64,000 nt of DNA from Desulfobacterium sp. (GTDB lineage Bacteria; Desulfobacterota; Desulfobacteria; Desulfobacterales; Desulfobacteraceae). Under the pieces are notes generated by a model. The model ran no database searches, was not told the DNA's origin, and worked only from the letters and a program-made list of their open reading frames with translations. The stretch is from the NCBI GenBank assembly GCA_016342325.1, contig JAEINR010000002.1:62001-126000 (forward strand), given 5' to 3'. The translations under genes and the position numbers were made by a program. Positions 9,050 through 19,946 of the stretch are shown here, piece by piece (position 1 is the first letter of the stretch; the number at the start of each line of letters is the position of its first letter).

Positions 9050-10180
9050 ATGTGCCGTCTGTTTGCACTAACAAGCAAGGAACCGGTCTCTCCCATGGAA
9101 GCCATTAAGGCCCTCGATGTTATGAAAGAGGGCCACGATGGGTCCGGGGTGGGCATTATGCTCCGTGATCTTGGTGGTCCGTTTGAGGAGATGAAAGATG
9201 CACCTATCCTGAGTGGCATCTTCACCGAGGATGGGATCCGGCGTCTTGATCTGTTCATGATGGATCAGGGTTTCATGACCAAGTATAAGGTGAGCATCAA
9301 GGTCCCTAAGACAAATACTTCAGGAATTCCACGGCGCGGTCTCTATCTGATCAGGGCGTACGAGTATCCGGAAAGCTGGGATGGCCTTGACAAGGGTGAG
9401 GTTGAGCGCCGATTGATGATGACACGGCTCAAGATCCGGGAGATGGGGGAAGAGAAGCGGGACATGATCGTGTTCTCCTTTTGGCCGGACACCATCATGC
9501 TCAAGGAGCTGGGCGATCCCATGGACGTGGGCCACTACCTGGGGCTTGACCGAAAGGATCTAAAGGCCAGGGTGATCATGGCCCAGGGCAGGCAGAACAC
9601 CAACTATGCCATTGACCTTTATGCCTGCCATCCCTTTTTCATCAAGGGCTTCACCACCATGACCAACGGCGAGAACACCGCCTTTATTCCCATCAGGGAC
9701 TTTCTCTCGTCCCGGGACTACCCAGGCTATACAGGGTACCATTCCGATTCCGAGGTGTTTGCCCACATCCTTCACTACACCATGGAGGGGCTGGGCCTTG
9801 GGCTGGATACCTATAAGCACGTGATGACCCCCCTCCAGGACAAGACGCTGGAGAAGCATCCGGATGCTCCCTTTTTAAAGCATCTGAAGCAGTCCTGTCG
9901 CCAGCTGATCATCGACGGTCCCAACTGCGTGATCGGTACGCTCCCGGACAACACCTTGTTCATGGCCCAGGACCGGAAAAAGCTTCGGCCCGGGGTGGTC
10001 GGCGGAAGACCCGGCATGTTCGCTTTCTCCTCGGAGATCTGCGGCCTGGACGCCGTGATTCCGGACCGGGACAAATCCCGTGACATTCAGCCCATGCACC
10101 TTGACACTGCAATTGTTAGCCCTGACCGCCAGGAGGTAAAAATATGTCGGCAAACCGAACCATTAGCCCTTCCACTCTAA
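9050..10180 (+). CDS. Class II glutamine amidotransferase subunit of split glutamate synthase
   Basis: About 376 residues starting MCRLFALTSKEP, with the nucleophile cysteine at position 2 after removal of Met, as in Ntn-type amidotransferases. The start at 9050 is chosen over 8915 for this reason and because AAGGAG precedes it. NGENTAFIPIRDFL and HSDSEVFAHIL resemble the glutaminase domain of the GOGAT large chain. It would release ammonia from glutamine and pass it to the synthase domain encoded directly downstream. Archaea and many anaerobes split the large subunit into three polypeptides in this order. The end overlaps the next gene by 37 nt, which implies tight coupling. Confidence 0.85.
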   Translation: MCRLFALTSKEPVSPMEAIKALDVMKEGHDGSGVGIMLRDLGGPFEEMKDAPILSGIFTEDGIRRLDLFMMDQGFMTKYKVSIKVPKTNTSGIPRRGLYLIRAYEYPESWDGLDKGEVERRLMMTRLKIREMGEEKRDMIVFSFWPDTIMLKELGDPMDVGHYLGLDRKDLKARVIMAQGRQNTNYAIDLYACHPFFIKGFTTMTNGENTAFIPIRDFLSSRDYPGYTGYHSDSEVFAHILHYTMEGLGLGLDTYKHVMTPLQDKTLEKHPDAPFLKHLKQSCRQLIIDGPNCVIGTLPDNTLFMAQDRKKLRPGVVGGRPGMFAFSSEICGLDAVIPDRDKSRDIQPMHLDTAIVSPDRQEVKICRQTEPLALPL

Positions 10181-11778
10181 GCCTCAAGGACCTGCCCTGG
10201 CAGATCGATTGGAAAAAGGACCGATGCACCCTCTGCGGCCAGTGTACGGCTGTGTGCCCGGTTCAGGCCATTGAGCTTGGCGTGTTTCGAAAGAGAAATC
10301 TTGTCACCTCCATCCACCGGGTGGAGGATAACCAGACGAGTTTTGAGACCTTTTACGGCATTCGCCAGAAGACCACCATTCCGGAGGCTTGCATTGGATG
10401 CGCCATGTGCGCCATGGTCTGTCCCAACGATGCCATTGAGCCCACACCCAGTACTGGCACCCCACGGTTCAGGTTTCATCAGGACCAGGACGGGGAGCCC
10501 CGGAAACGGGGGGGACGGCGAAATACCACGGAATCGTTGCTGGACCAGATCAAGTTCATCCGGATCTCCATGCTCACCGATCCGGCCCTGGATGCCGGTC
10601 GCCACGAGTTTGAGATGAGAAGCCTGCTGGGTCGGGTGCTGCCCCCGGAGGAGAACATGCGTCGCCTCAGGACCCATGGGTGGATTCCCCCGGTCCGGGA
10701 GATATATCCGTTGATCATCGGCGGCATGAGTTTCGGCGCGCTGTCTCCCACCATGTGGGAGGGACTCCAGATGGGGGTTGCTTACCTCAACGAAGAGCTG
10801 GGCATGCCCGTCCGGATCTCCACAGGGGAGGGCGGGTGTCCGCCCCGGTTGTTGCGGTCGCGCTTCCTTAAATATGTGATTCTCCAGATCGCTTCTGGGT
10901 ATTTCGGGTGGGACGAGATCATCCACGCCATTCCCCACATGAAGGAGGATCCCTGCGCCATTGAGATTAAGTATGGCCAGGGGGCCAAGCCAGGAGACGG
11001 CGGGTTGCTCATGTGGCACAAGGTCAATAAATTGATCGCGGCCATCCGGGGCGTTCCCCAGGGAATCAGCCTGCCCAGCCCCCCCACCCATCAGACCCAG
11101 TATTCCATTGAGGAGTCCGTGGCAAAGATGATCCAGTCTATGTCCATGGCCTGGGGATTCAGGGTGCCGGTATACCCGAAAATTTCCGCCTCTTCCACTT
11201 CTTTGGCGGTGCTCAACAACCTGACCCGGAACGACTTTGCCTCGGGCCTTGCCATCGACGGTGAGGACGGGGGAACGGGCGCTGCCTATTCCGTGTCCAT
11301 GGATCACATGGGGCATCCCATTGCCTCCTGCATCCGGGACAACTACCTGAACCTGGTTAAGATCGGAAAGCAGAATGAAATTCCCATCTTTGCCGGGGGC
11401 GGCATCGGAAAAAACGGCAACATTGCAGCCAATGCAGCGGCCCTGATCATGCTCGGGGCAAGTGGCGTCCAGATCGGAAAATATGTGATGCAGGCCGCGG
11501 CCGGCTGTATCGGCACGGAGAAAGAACGCTGCAATGTCTGCAATCTGGGCATCTGCCCCAAGGGCATCACCTCCCAGGATCCCCGGCTCTACAGGCGGCT
11601 GGATCCCGAGGCCGTGGCCCAGCGGGTGGTGGATCTTTTTGTCAGCTTTGATATGGAGCTCAAAAAGATTGTGGCGCCCCTGGGGCGCTCCACATCCCTG
11701 CCCATCGGCATGTCCGACGCACTTGGCATCAACGATTATGCTGCGGCAGAGCGCCTCAAAATCAAGTACGTGGTTTAG
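10144..11778 (+). CDS. gltB: Glutamate synthase, FMN/synthase subunit with N-terminal 2x[4Fe-4S] ferredoxin domain
   Basis: 544 residues. The N-terminus has two CxxCxxCxxxCP clusters (C28-C31-C34-C38 and C83-C86-C89-C93), a bacterial ferredoxin fold. The rest is the FMN-binding synthase barrel: GEDGGTGAAYS, IFAGGGIGKNGN and GASGVQIGKYVMQAA. Near the C-terminus CNVCNLGICPKGI corresponds to the cysteines that hold the 3Fe-4S centre of GOGAT. It condenses 2-oxoglutarate with ammonia to glutamate using electrons delivered through the Fe-S centres. AGGAGG sits just before the ATG, inside the end of the amidotransferase gene. With the neighbours it forms the archaeal-type split GOGAT. Confidence 0.9.
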   Translation: MSANRTISPSTLSLKDLPWQIDWKKDRCTLCGQCTAVCPVQAIELGVFRKRNLVTSIHRVEDNQTSFETFYGIRQKTTIPEACIGCAMCAMVCPNDAIEPTPSTGTPRFRFHQDQDGEPRKRGGRRNTTESLLDQIKFIRISMLTDPALDAGRHEFEMRSLLGRVLPPEENMRRLRTHGWIPPVREIYPLIIGGMSFGALSPTMWEGLQMGVAYLNEELGMPVRISTGEGGCPPRLLRSRFLKYVILQIASGYFGWDEIIHAIPHMKEDPCAIEIKYGQGAKPGDGGLLMWHKVNKLIAAIRGVPQGISLPSPPTHQTQYSIEESVAKMIQSMSMAWGFRVPVYPKISASSTSLAVLNNLTRNDFASGLAIDGEDGGTGAAYSVSMDHMGHPIASCIRDNYLNLVKIGKQNEIPIFAGGGIGKNGNIAANAAALIMLGASGVQIGKYVMQAAAGCIGTEKERCNVCNLGICPKGITSQDPRLYRRLDPEAVAQRVVDLFVSFDMELKKIVAPLGRSTSLPIGMSDALGINDYAAAERLKIKYVV

Positions 11779-11789
11779 GAGAAGCGGTT

Positions 11790-14123
11790 ATGAAGGAAAC
11801 AGAGTATTACAGGATTTCAGGCAAGAAAGAGGATCTGCGCCTCTCCTCCAGGATTCTTGAAGAGACCATTCAGCGGGAGGTTGCCCACGGACACAGGGTC
11901 ATTGAGGTGGAAGCCTTTGGCCAGCACGGCATTGGCGGCCGCCTTTTCAAGGCAGAGGGCGAAGCGGTCAAGATACGGATTCTGGGTCATTCCGGCCAGC
12001 GGACCGGCTCTTTGGGATGTGCCAACACCCAGATAGAGATCATGGGGCCGGCCTCCGATGATATTGGCTGGCTCAATGCCGGGGCTGAGATCACGGTCCG
12101 GGGCAACGCCTCCAATGGCGCCATGAACGGCGCGGCCCAGGGAAAGGTCTTCATTGCCGGCAACATCGGCGCCCGGGGCATGACCATGACCAAGCAGAAC
12201 CCGCGATTTGCGCCCCCGGAGCTGTGGGTGCTGGGATCGGCCGGGGACTACTTTGGCGAGTTCATGGCCGGCGGTATTGCCGTTGTCTGCGGCCATGAAC
12301 CCCAGAACCCGGACAGTGTGCTCGGTTACCGACCGTTTGTGGGCATGGTCGGGGGCAAGGCATTTTTCAGGGGCAAGCCCAGCGGCTACTCCCAGGCCGA
12401 TGCCGTCCTGGTTCCCATTAAGGACGCGGATTGGGATTGGCTGGTAACCAACATCCAGAATTTTCTGGCCAAGATAGGGCGCCCCTGGCTGTTCGACACC
12501 CTGTCCAAACGATCCGAGTGGCAGCTGCTCCGGGCAAAAAATCCCAGGGAGAAGATGTCAAAGAGCAAGCAACTCTCCATGGCCGCGTTTCGACAGGATG
12601 TCTGGGACCGGGAGCTTGGAAAAGGCGGGCTCATCGGTGACCTCCAGGAGGTGGAACCCGATGCCATTCCGTTGATCACCAAGGGGGAGCTCCGGCGGTA
12701 CATTCCCCTATGGGAGCATGGAACATATAAGGCGCCCTGCCAGACTGCCTGCCCCACCGGGATTCCTGTCCAGGAGCGGTGGCATCTCATACGGAACGGC
12801 CTTGTGGAGGAGGCCCTGGAGCTGGGGCTCAAGTACACCCCGTTTCCGGCCACCGTGTGCGGTAACCTCTGCCCCAGCCCCTGCATGGCTTCCTGCACCA
12901 AGAACGACCAGTATATGACCCCGGTGAATGTGAGACTGATGGGCCTGGCCGGCCAGGATGCGGTTAGACCGGAACCCGCCCCTGCCAGCGGAAAGCAGGT
13001 GGCCGTGCTCGGGGCAGGACCCGGCGGTATCTCAGCCGCCTGGCATCTGGCCCTCAAGGGCCATGGCGTGGTGCTCATTGACGGTTCGGACAAGATCGGC
13101 GGCAAGATCGCATCGTTGATCCCGGAGTCCAGGATCGCCCAGGCGACCCTCCACGCGGAACTGGATCGGGTCAGGGAACTTATCCCCGACATCCGGCTGA
13201 ACCAGGATATCACGACCCAGGAGTTCAAGCGTCTTAAAAACGAGTTTGATTTTGTGGTGGTGGCCACCGGTGCAAGCAAGCCCCGACTGTTGCCCGTGCC
13301 CGGCATTGAAAAGGCCGTGTCGGCCAATGCGTTCCTGGAAGCGGCCAAAGCCGAGGATGCTGTCTGCGGGAAGCGGGTGGTGATCATCGGGGCGGGAAAT
13401 GTGGGGTGTGATGTTGCCACTGAGGCCAAGCGCCTTGGGGCGGAAAGCATCTCCATGATCGATGTCCAGAAGCCCGCCGCCTTTGGTAAGGAGCGGGAGG
13501 ATGCCGAAGCGGTGGGCGCCACCTTTGCCTGGCCCTGCTTTACCCGGGAGATCACAGAGGGCGGCGTGGTGCTCCAGGATGACGATCTTATGGCAGCCGA
13601 TACTGTGGTGGTCTCCATCGGGGATCTGCCGGACATCGATTTCCTCTCAGATACGGTTGATTCCCGGAACGGCTTCATTGTGGTGGATGGGTTCAACCGC
13701 ACCTCGGACAACAGCGTCTTTGCCATTGGTGATTCCGTGGCGCCGGGACTTATCACCGATGCCATTGGCGCCGGAAAGCGGGCGGCCTATGCCATTGATG
13801 CCACCATCCAGGGCAAAGCCCCGGAAATGGATGACCCCCGTCCCCAAATTGATAAGGCACGGGTCTCCCTGGAATACTTTGACCCAACCATTAAAAGTTA
13901 TGATACACTGGATCAATGCGGTGGAGAGTGCGCTTCCTGCGGACGATGCAGGGATTGTCACATCTGTGTCACGGTCTGCCCGGAAGCGGCCATCCAGCGG
14001 TTTGAAACGAGCAGCGGCGGGTATGAGTACAGGGCGGATCCTGCCCTGTGCATCGGATGCGGTTTCTGCGCAGGGGCCTGTCCCTGCGGTATCTGGGCCC
14101 TTGTCCCCAACACGCCCCTCTAG
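11790..14123 (+). CDS. gltD: Fusion of GOGAT GXGXG domain with NAD(P)H-dependent small subunit and C-terminal ferredoxin
   Basis: 777 residues, a multi-domain chain. Residues about 20-240 form the GXGXG beta-helix domain of the GOGAT large subunit. From about 310 it continues as the small subunit: a cysteine-rich segment (QTACPTGIP, then VCGNLCPSPCMASC), an FAD site VLGAGPGGISAAW near 404 and an NAD(P)H site VIIGAGNVGCDVA near 530. The last 70 residues add two further clusters (CASCGRCRDCHICVTVCP and CIGCGFCAGACP). It would take electrons from NAD(P)H, or exchange them with ferredoxin, and feed the synthase subunit. The GXGXG-GltD fusion with extra ferredoxin clusters at both subunits is typical of anaerobes. 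It starts 11 nt after the gltB stop with a GGAG site. Confidence 0.88.
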   Translation: MKETEYYRISGKKEDLRLSSRILEETIQREVAHGHRVIEVEAFGQHGIGGRLFKAEGEAVKIRILGHSGQRTGSLGCANTQIEIMGPASDDIGWLNAGAEITVRGNASNGAMNGAAQGKVFIAGNIGARGMTMTKQNPRFAPPELWVLGSAGDYFGEFMAGGIAVVCGHEPQNPDSVLGYRPFVGMVGGKAFFRGKPSGYSQADAVLVPIKDADWDWLVTNIQNFLAKIGRPWLFDTLSKRSEWQLLRAKNPREKMSKSKQLSMAAFRQDVWDRELGKGGLIGDLQEVEPDAIPLITKGELRRYIPLWEHGTYKAPCQTACPTGIPVQERWHLIRNGLVEEALELGLKYTPFPATVCGNLCPSPCMASCTKNDQYMTPVNVRLMGLAGQDAVRPEPAPASGKQVAVLGAGPGGISAAWHLALKGHGVVLIDGSDKIGGKIASLIPESRIAQATLHAELDRVRELIPDIRLNQDITTQEFKRLKNEFDFVVVATGASKPRLLPVPGIEKAVSANAFLEAAKAEDAVCGKRVVIIGAGNVGCDVATEAKRLGAESISMIDVQKPAAFGKEREDAEAVGATFAWPCFTREITEGGVVLQDDDLMAADTVVVSIGDLPDIDFLSDTVDSRNGFIVVDGFNRTSDNSVFAIGDSVAPGLITDAIGAGKRAAYAIDATIQGKAPEMDDPRPQIDKARVSLEYFDPTIKSYDTLDQCGGECASCGRCRDCHICVTVCPEAAIQRFETSSGGYEYRADPALCIGCGFCAGACPCGIWALVPNTPL

Positions 14124-14169
14124 GTCGCGGGTGGGGAATTGATATGAATTTAGGCGGAAAAGAGAGAAT

Positions 14170-15303
14170 ATGAAAGCGTTATTAGCACTTGCGGACGGCA
14201 GGACATTCCCCTGCCTCAGTTTTACGGGGCCTGGGGAGGCTGCCGGCGAGGTGGTGTTCAACACCAGCATGACCGGCTACCAGGAGATTCTGACCGATCC
14301 ATCCTATTTTGGACAGATGGTGACCCTTACCTGTCCCATGATCGGCAACTACGGTGTCTGCCCCGAGGATGTGGAGTCAGACAGGATCCAGGCACGGGCA
14401 CTCATTGTCCGGGAGTATGTGGATTTTCCCAGCAACTGGCGCTCCACAGGCACCCTGGCCGACTATCTCAAAAAAGAGGGGGTGCTGGGCATTGAGGATC
14501 TTGATACCCGGGCGTTGACCCGCCATATCCGTAACAAGGGTGCCATGGGGGCGGTGATCTCCACCACGGACCTGGATCCTGCAAGCCTTGTGGAAAAGGC
14601 CAAGGCCGTTGCCCCCATGGAGGGGTGCGACTTTGTCAAGGAAGTGACCTGTGCGTTTCCCTATTTCTGGCGGGACAACCAGCCGGTCCATGTGGCCAAG
14701 AACGTTGTCCTCGACCCGGCTGTCTGGCGCCATGGCAAGGAGAAACACCGGGTGGTGGCCCTTGATTTCGGTATCAAGTACAACATCATCCGCTGCCTTG
14801 AGACGGCCGGCTGCGAAGTGCTGGTGGTGCCTGCTACCACGTCTGCGGAGACAGTCAAGGCCCTTGAGCCCGACGGTATCTTTCTCTCCAACGGCCCCGG
14901 GGATCCCGGGCCCGTGACCTACGCCATTGACACCATCCGGGCGCTGCTGGGATTCAAGCCCATGTTCGGCATCTGTTTGGGCATGCAGCTCATGGCCCTT
15001 GCCATGGGTGCCAAGACCCTTAAGATCAAGTTCGGCCACAGGGGCGGGAACCAGCCGGTGAAGAACCTTGCCACGGGCAAGGTGGAGATCACCGCCCAGA
15101 ACCATGGGTTTGCCGTGGATCTCGACTCCCTGGGCGAAAAGGGAGGGCTCATGACCCACATCAATCTCAACGAGCGCTCCCTTGAGGGGATCAAGAATGA
15201 GGATCTCCAGGCCTTTGCCGTCCAGTACCACCCCGAAGCTTCCCCCGGCCCCCATGACGCCGCCTATCTCTTTAACCAGTTTGCAGCTATGATGGACAAG
15301 TAA
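14170..15303 (+). CDS. carA: Carbamoyl phosphate synthase small subunit
   Basis: 377 residues, normal length. The N-terminal CPSase domain ([20 protein letters not shown]) is followed by a class I amidotransferase domain with the nucleophile in [11 protein letters not shown] (about residue 267) and the His-Glu pair in [10 protein letters not shown] near the C-terminus. It hydrolyses glutamine and channels ammonia to CarB for pyrimidine and arginine synthesis. The next gene starts one nucleotide after the stop, so the two subunits are translationally coupled. It follows the GOGAT genes by 46 nt on the same strand. Confidence 0.97.
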   Translation: MKALLALADGRTFPCLSFTGPGEAAGEVVFNTSMTGYQEILTDPSYFGQMVTLTCPMIGNYGVCPEDVESDRIQARALIVREYVDFPSNWRSTGTLADYLKKEGVLGIEDLDTRALTRHIRNKGAMGAVISTTDLDPASLVEKAKAVAPMEGCDFVKEVTCAFPYFWRDNQPVHVAKNVVLDPAVWRHGKEKHRVVALDFGIKYNIIRCLETAGCEVLVVPATTSAETVKALEPDGIFLSNGPGDPGPVTYAIDTIRALLGFKPMFGICLGMQLMALAMGAKTLKIKFGHRGGNQPVKNLATGKVEITAQNHGFAVDLDSLGEKGGLMTHINLNERSLEGIKNEDLQAFAVQYHPEASPGPHDAAYLFNQFAAMMDK

Positions 15304-15304
15304 T

Positions 15305-18300
15305 ATGCCTAAACGCACGGACATAAAAAAGATATTGATTATCGGAGCGGGCCCCATCATCATCAGCCAGGGCTGCGAGTTTGATTATTCCGGAACCCAG
15401 GCCTGCAAGGCCCTCAAGGAAGAAGGATATGAGGTGGTGCTGGTCAACTCCAATCCCGCCACCATCATGACCGATCCTGAAACCGCGGATCGCACCTATA
15501 TTGAGCCGGTGACCCCGGAGAGTCTGGCCAAGATCATCGAAAAGGAGCGGCCCTGCGCCCTGCTGCCCACCCTGGGCGGCCAGACAGGGCTCAACACGGC
15601 GGTTGAAGCCGCCAAAATGGGGGTGCTTGAAAAGTACAATGTCGAGATGATCGGCGCCTCCATCGAGGCGATCAACAAGGCCGAGGACCGGGAGTTGTTC
15701 CGGGACGCCATGAACAAGATCGGGTTGCGGATTCCCAACTCCGGGTTTGCCAACAACATGCAGGAAGTGGATATCATCTCCAAGGAGATCGGGTTCCCTA
15801 TCATCGTCCGGCCAAGCTTCACCCTGGGCGGCACCGGGGGCGGAGTGGCCTACAATCCCGAGGAGCTGGCCGTGCTGGCCAAGAGCGGGCTCGACGCCAG
15901 CTTCATCACCCAGGTGATGCTCGAGGAGTCGGTGCTGGGCTGGAAAGAGTACGAGCTGGAGGTGATGCGGGACCATGCGGGTAACGTGGTGATCATCTGT
16001 TCCATCGAGAACATTGACGCCATGGGGGTTCATACCGGAGACAGCATCACCGTGGCCCCGGCCCAGACCCTGTCGGACAAGGAATACCAGGTCCTGAGGG
16101 ACGCATCCATCGCCATCATGCAGGAGATCGGTGTGGATACGGGCGGTTCCAACGTCCAGTTTGCCATCAACCCGGAAGATGGGGAGATGATCATCGTTGA
16201 GATGAACCCCAGGGTTTCCAGGAGTTCCGCCTTGGCCTCCAAGGCCACGGGCTTCCCCATTGCCAAGATTGCGGCCAAGCTGGCCGTGGGGTATACCCTG
16301 GATGAGATCACCAACGACATCACCGGTGAGACCCTGGCAAGTTTTGAGCCCTCCATCGACTATTGCGTGGTGAAGATTCCCCGGTGGACCTTTGAGAAGT
16401 TCCCCGAGACCGAGGATATCCTGACCACGGCCATGAAGAGTGTTGGGGAGACCATGAGCATCGGCCGGACCTTTAAGGAAGCCCTGCAAAAGGGATTGCG
16501 ATCCCTGGAGATCGGGCGGTTCGGGTTCGGCGCCGACGGCAAGGATCCTGAGCCAGGCTCCCTATCCCGGAATGAGCTGGAGTACCGGCTGGCCACCCCC
16601 AACTCCCAGCGGATCTTCTTTATCAAGCATGCCATGACCAACGGTATGGGCGTGGAGGCGATCCACGATCTCACCCACATCGACCCCTGGTTTCTCTTTC
16701 AGATGAAGCAGTTGGTGGAGTTTGAAAAGACCATTGCCCTGGCAGGCAAAGACCTGCCCAAGGATATGCTGGTCAAGGCCAAGCGGTGGGGGTATTCTGA
16801 CAAGCAGCTGGCCCATCTCACGGGCATTGGCGAGGAGAAGATCGAAACCCTTCGAAAGCGCATGGGCATTGTACCCGCATACAAGCTGGTTGACACCTGT
16901 GCCGCAGAGTTCAGGGCCGCCACCCCCTACTACTACTCCACCTATGAGAAGGAGTGTGAGGCCAGGGTGTCCGATCGCAAAAAGGTGATCATCCTGGGCG
17001 GCGGTCCCAACCGTATCGGCCAGGGCATCGAGTTTGACTACTGTTGCGTCCATGCCTCCTTTGCCCTTAAGGAAGAGGGTGTGGAGAGCATCATGGTCAA
17101 TTCCAACCCTGAGACCGTGAGCACCGATTACGACACCTCGGACAAGCTCTATTTTGAGCCGCTGACAAGGGAGGATGTACTCCACATCGTTGAAAAGGAG
17201 AAGCCCTTTGGGGTGATCGTCCAGTTCGGCGGTCAGACCCCCCTCAACCTTGCCAGCGATCTTGAAAAGGCTGGCGTGCCCATCATCGGCACAAGCCCGG
17301 ACAGCATTGACCGGGCCGAGGACAGGGACCGGTTCCAGGAGATGCTTGACAAGCTTGACATTGCCCAGCCAGCCAACGGCATTGCCACCGACATCGATGC
17401 TGCCCATGCCATTGCCCGGAAGATCGGCTATCCCGTGATGGTGCGGCCGTCCTTTGTCCTCGGGGGCCGGGCCATGAAGATCGTCTATGACGCATCCGAG
17501 CTTGAGGAGTTCTTCAACCTTGCGGTCAAGGCGTCTCCGGATCATCCGGTGCTCATCGACCAGTTCCTGGAGGATGCCTTTGAGCTGGATGTGGACGCCA
17601 TCTCCGACGGCGAGAACACAGTGATCGGCGGCATGATGGAGCACATTGAAGAGGCGGGTATTCATTCGGGTGATTCGGCTTGCGTGCTGCCCCCCTACAG
17701 CATCGATCAGAAGCACATTGATGAGATGACCCGGGCGGCCAAAGCCCTTGCCAAGGAGCTCAATGTCAAGGGGTTGATGAACATCCAGTTCGGCATCATG
17801 GACGACAAGGTCTATGTGATCGAGGTCAATCCCCGGGCGTCCAGGACCATTCCCTTTGTGAGCAAGGCCACCGGGGTTCCCCTGGCAAAGCTTGCCACCA
17901 AGGTGATGCTGGGCAAGACCCTGGCAGAGCTGGGGCTCACTGAACAGGTGATCCCGGCCCACTATTCCGTGAAAGAGGCGGTGATGCCCTTTGACCGGTT
18001 TTCCAAGGTGGATCCTGTCCTCGGGCCTGAGATGAAGTCCACGGGCGAAGTCATGGGCATGGACATGGATCTGGGGGCTGCCGTTGCCAAGGCCCAGCTG
18101 GGGGCGGGCCAGAACCTGCCCGTTGAGGGCACCGTGTTCATCAGTGTCCAGGACAGCGATAAAAATGCGGCCCTGGAGGTGGTACAAGAGTTCTACCAGA
18201 TGGGTTTCACCCTGTTGGCCACCCGGGGAACGGCCATGTTTCTCCAGGAGAACGGGATCCCGGCCAAGGTGGTTGAGAAGGTTTCCACGGGCCGACCCAA

Positions 18301-18532
18301 TGTGGTGGACGCGGTCAAGAACAACGAGATCCAGCTCATCCTCAACACCGGGGCCAGCAGCCAGACCAAGGCGGACGGGTATGCCATCAGAAGGGCCGCC
18401 ATTCGGTACAAGGTGCCCTATGCAACCACCACCGACGGCACCCGTGCCATCTGTAAAGCCATCCAGGCTTTAAAAAGGGAGAGCCTGACCGTCATGGCGA
18501 TCCAGGATTACCACACCCAGGAAGGTGAATAA
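15305..18532 (+). CDS. carB: Carbamoyl phosphate synthase large subunit
   Basis: 1075 residues, almost exactly the usual length. Two homologous ATP-grasp halves are visible: the first opens [19 protein letters not shown], the second [18 protein letters not shown]. Both halves keep [16 protein letters not shown]-type and [16 protein letters not shown] metal and ATP motifs. The C-terminal 130 residues are the MGS-like allosteric domain ([20 protein letters not shown]). Forms carbamoyl phosphate from bicarbonate, ammonia and two ATP. Sits between carA and purF with minimal gaps. Confidence 0.97.
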   Translation: MPKRTDIKKILIIGAGPIIISQGCEFDYSGTQACKALKEEGYEVVLVNSNPATIMTDPETADRTYIEPVTPESLAKIIEKERPCALLPTLGGQTGLNTAVEAAKMGVLEKYNVEMIGASIEAINKAEDRELFRDAMNKIGLRIPNSGFANNMQEVDIISKEIGFPIIVRPSFTLGGTGGGVAYNPEELAVLAKSGLDASFITQVMLEESVLGWKEYELEVMRDHAGNVVIICSIENIDAMGVHTGDSITVAPAQTLSDKEYQVLRDASIAIMQEIGVDTGGSNVQFAINPEDGEMIIVEMNPRVSRSSALASKATGFPIAKIAAKLAVGYTLDEITNDITGETLASFEPSIDYCVVKIPRWTFEKFPETEDILTTAMKSVGETMSIGRTFKEALQKGLRSLEIGRFGFGADGKDPEPGSLSRNELEYRLATPNSQRIFFIKHAMTNGMGVEAIHDLTHIDPWFLFQMKQLVEFEKTIALAGKDLPKDMLVKAKRWGYSDKQLAHLTGIGEEKIETLRKRMGIVPAYKLVDTCAAEFRAATPYYYSTYEKECEARVSDRKKVIILGGGPNRIGQGIEFDYCCVHASFALKEEGVESIMVNSNPETVSTDYDTSDKLYFEPLTREDVLHIVEKEKPFGVIVQFGGQTPLNLASDLEKAGVPIIGTSPDSIDRAEDRDRFQEMLDKLDIAQPANGIATDIDAAHAIARKIGYPVMVRPSFVLGGRAMKIVYDASELEEFFNLAVKASPDHPVLIDQFLEDAFELDVDAISDGENTVIGGMMEHIEEAGIHSGDSACVLPPYSIDQKHIDEMTRAAKALAKELNVKGLMNIQFGIMDDKVYVIEVNPRASRTIPFVSKATGVPLAKLATKVMLGKTLAELGLTEQVIPAHYSVKEAVMPFDRFSKVDPVLGPEMKSTGEVMGMDMDLGAAVAKAQLGAGQNLPVEGTVFISVQDSDKNAALEVVQEFYQMGFTLLATRGTAMFLQENGIPAKVVEKVSTGRPNVVDAVKNNEIQLILNTGASSQTKADGYAIRRAAIRYKVPYATTTDGTRAICKAIQALKRESLTVMAIQDYHTQEGE

Positions 18533-18533
18533 C

Positions 18534-19946
18534 ATGTGTGAAAACGACAGACCCAGGGATGAATGTGGGGTCTTTGGCCTCTACCGGCATCCGGAAGCCG
18601 CCAAGCTGACCTATTTCGGACTCTATGCCCTCCAGCACAGGGGCCAGGAGAGCGCCGGCATCAGTGTTACCAGGGGAAACAATAAGATTGATTCCCACAA
18701 GGGCATGGGACTTGTCCATGATGTCTTTAAAATGGAGGACCTGGAGCGCATCGAGGGCGGCAGTGCCATCGGCCATGTGCGGTATTCCACCACTGGGGAT
18801 TCGGTGATCGCCAATGCCCAGCCCTTTGTGGTCAACCACCGGGGACGCTCCTATGCCGTGGCCCACAACGGGAACCTGGTGAACGCCCACAAGCTGAAAC
18901 GGGAGCTTGAGGAGAACGGGTCCATCTTCCAGACCACCATGGACTCGGAGGTGTTTCTTCATCTCTTTGTGAAGAACTTAAAGGGCGGGGACGTGGTCAC
19001 GGCGATTCAGAAGGCCGTGGCAAAGATCGAGGGGGCTTACTCCCTGGTTATCCTGACCTGCAAGGGTGAGGTGATCGGCGTTAAGGATCCCAATAGTTTC
19101 AGGCCCCTGGCATTGGGGAAGCTCAACGGCAGCTATGTGCTCTCGTCAGAGACCTGCGCCTTTGATCTTGTCCAGGCTGAATTTGTCCGGGAGCTGGATC
19201 CCGGTGAGATCGTCATCATCAACGAGGACGGGGTCACCAGTATCAAGCCTGATCCCGTGCCAAAGAAACACTCTTTGTGCATCTTTGAGTACATCTACTT
19301 CTCAAGGCCTGATTCCACCATCTTTGGTAAAAACGTTTACCAGATGCGGAAGGCCCATGGCCGGCGGCTGGCCCAGGAGGCGCCGGTGGATGCTGACTTT
19401 GTGATGCCCTTTCCCGATTCCGGCAACTATGCGGCCATCGGGTATGCCGAGGAGTCGGGTATTCCCTTTGAGATGGGCATGATTCGGAACCATTACGTGG
19501 GCAGAAGCTTTATCCAGCCCACCCAGAGCATGCGGGACTTTGCCGTCCGGGTGAAGCTCAACCCCGTGCGGGAACTGATCCGGAACAAGGAGATCATCAT
19601 TATCGAGGATTCCATCATCCGGGGCACCACGGCCATGACAAGGGTCAAGGCGTTGCGGGATCTTGGGGCGAAAAAGGTTCACATGCGCATCTCTTGTCCC
19701 CCCCACCGGTTCCCTTGCTATTACGGCATCGATTTCTCCTCAAAGGGGGAGCTTGTGGCGGCCAGCAAAACCGAGGAGGAGCTGACAAAATACCTCGGGC
19801 TGGATACCCTGCACTACCTCTCCATCCCGGGGATGCTCGAGGCAAGTGGCGTGGAAAACCCGGAGGATCACTTTTGCAAGGCCTGTTTTGACGGATCCTA
19901 CCCGGTTCCCTTTGATCCTGAATTCACCAAGGCGTGCATGGGGTAA
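18534..19946 (+). CDS. purF: Amidophosphoribosyltransferase
   Basis: 470 residues. First step of purine synthesis: PRPP plus glutamine to phosphoribosylamine. The start is MCENDRPRDECGVFG, so a ten-residue propeptide precedes the catalytic cysteine (Cys11), as in Bacillus-type enzymes. ALQHRGQESAGI is the glutaminase domain, and IIIEDSIIRGTTAM is the PRPP-binding loop. The late cysteines (CFDGSYP and nearby) may belong to the 4Fe-4S site of Bacillus-type PurF. The ATG is 1 nt after the carB stop. A GTG 9 nt earlier would overlap carB and is less likely. Confidence 0.96.
   Translation: MCENDRPRDECGVFGLYRHPEAAKLTYFGLYALQHRGQESAGISVTRGNNKIDSHKGMGLVHDVFKMEDLERIEGGSAIGHVRYSTTGDSVIANAQPFVVNHRGRSYAVAHNGNLVNAHKLKRELEENGSIFQTTMDSEVFLHLFVKNLKGGDVVTAIQKAVAKIEGAYSLVILTCKGEVIGVKDPNSFRPLALGKLNGSYVLSSETCAFDLVQAEFVRELDPGEIVIINEDGVTSIKPDPVPKKHSLCIFEYIYFSRPDSTIFGKNVYQMRKAHGRRLAQEAPVDADFVMPFPDSGNYAAIGYAEESGIPFEMGMIRNHYVGRSFIQPTQSMRDFAVRVKLNPVRELIRNKEIIIIEDSIIRGTTAMTRVKALRDLGAKKVHMRISCPPHRFPCYYGIDFSSKGELVAASKTEEELTKYLGLDTLHYLSIPGMLEASGVENPEDHFCKACFDGSYPVPFDPEFTKACMG

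Noticed and set aside
9050-10180. Reading the amidotransferase from 8915
   Set aside because: It would bury the catalytic cysteine 46 residues inside; the Met-Cys start at 9050 has a good ribosome site.
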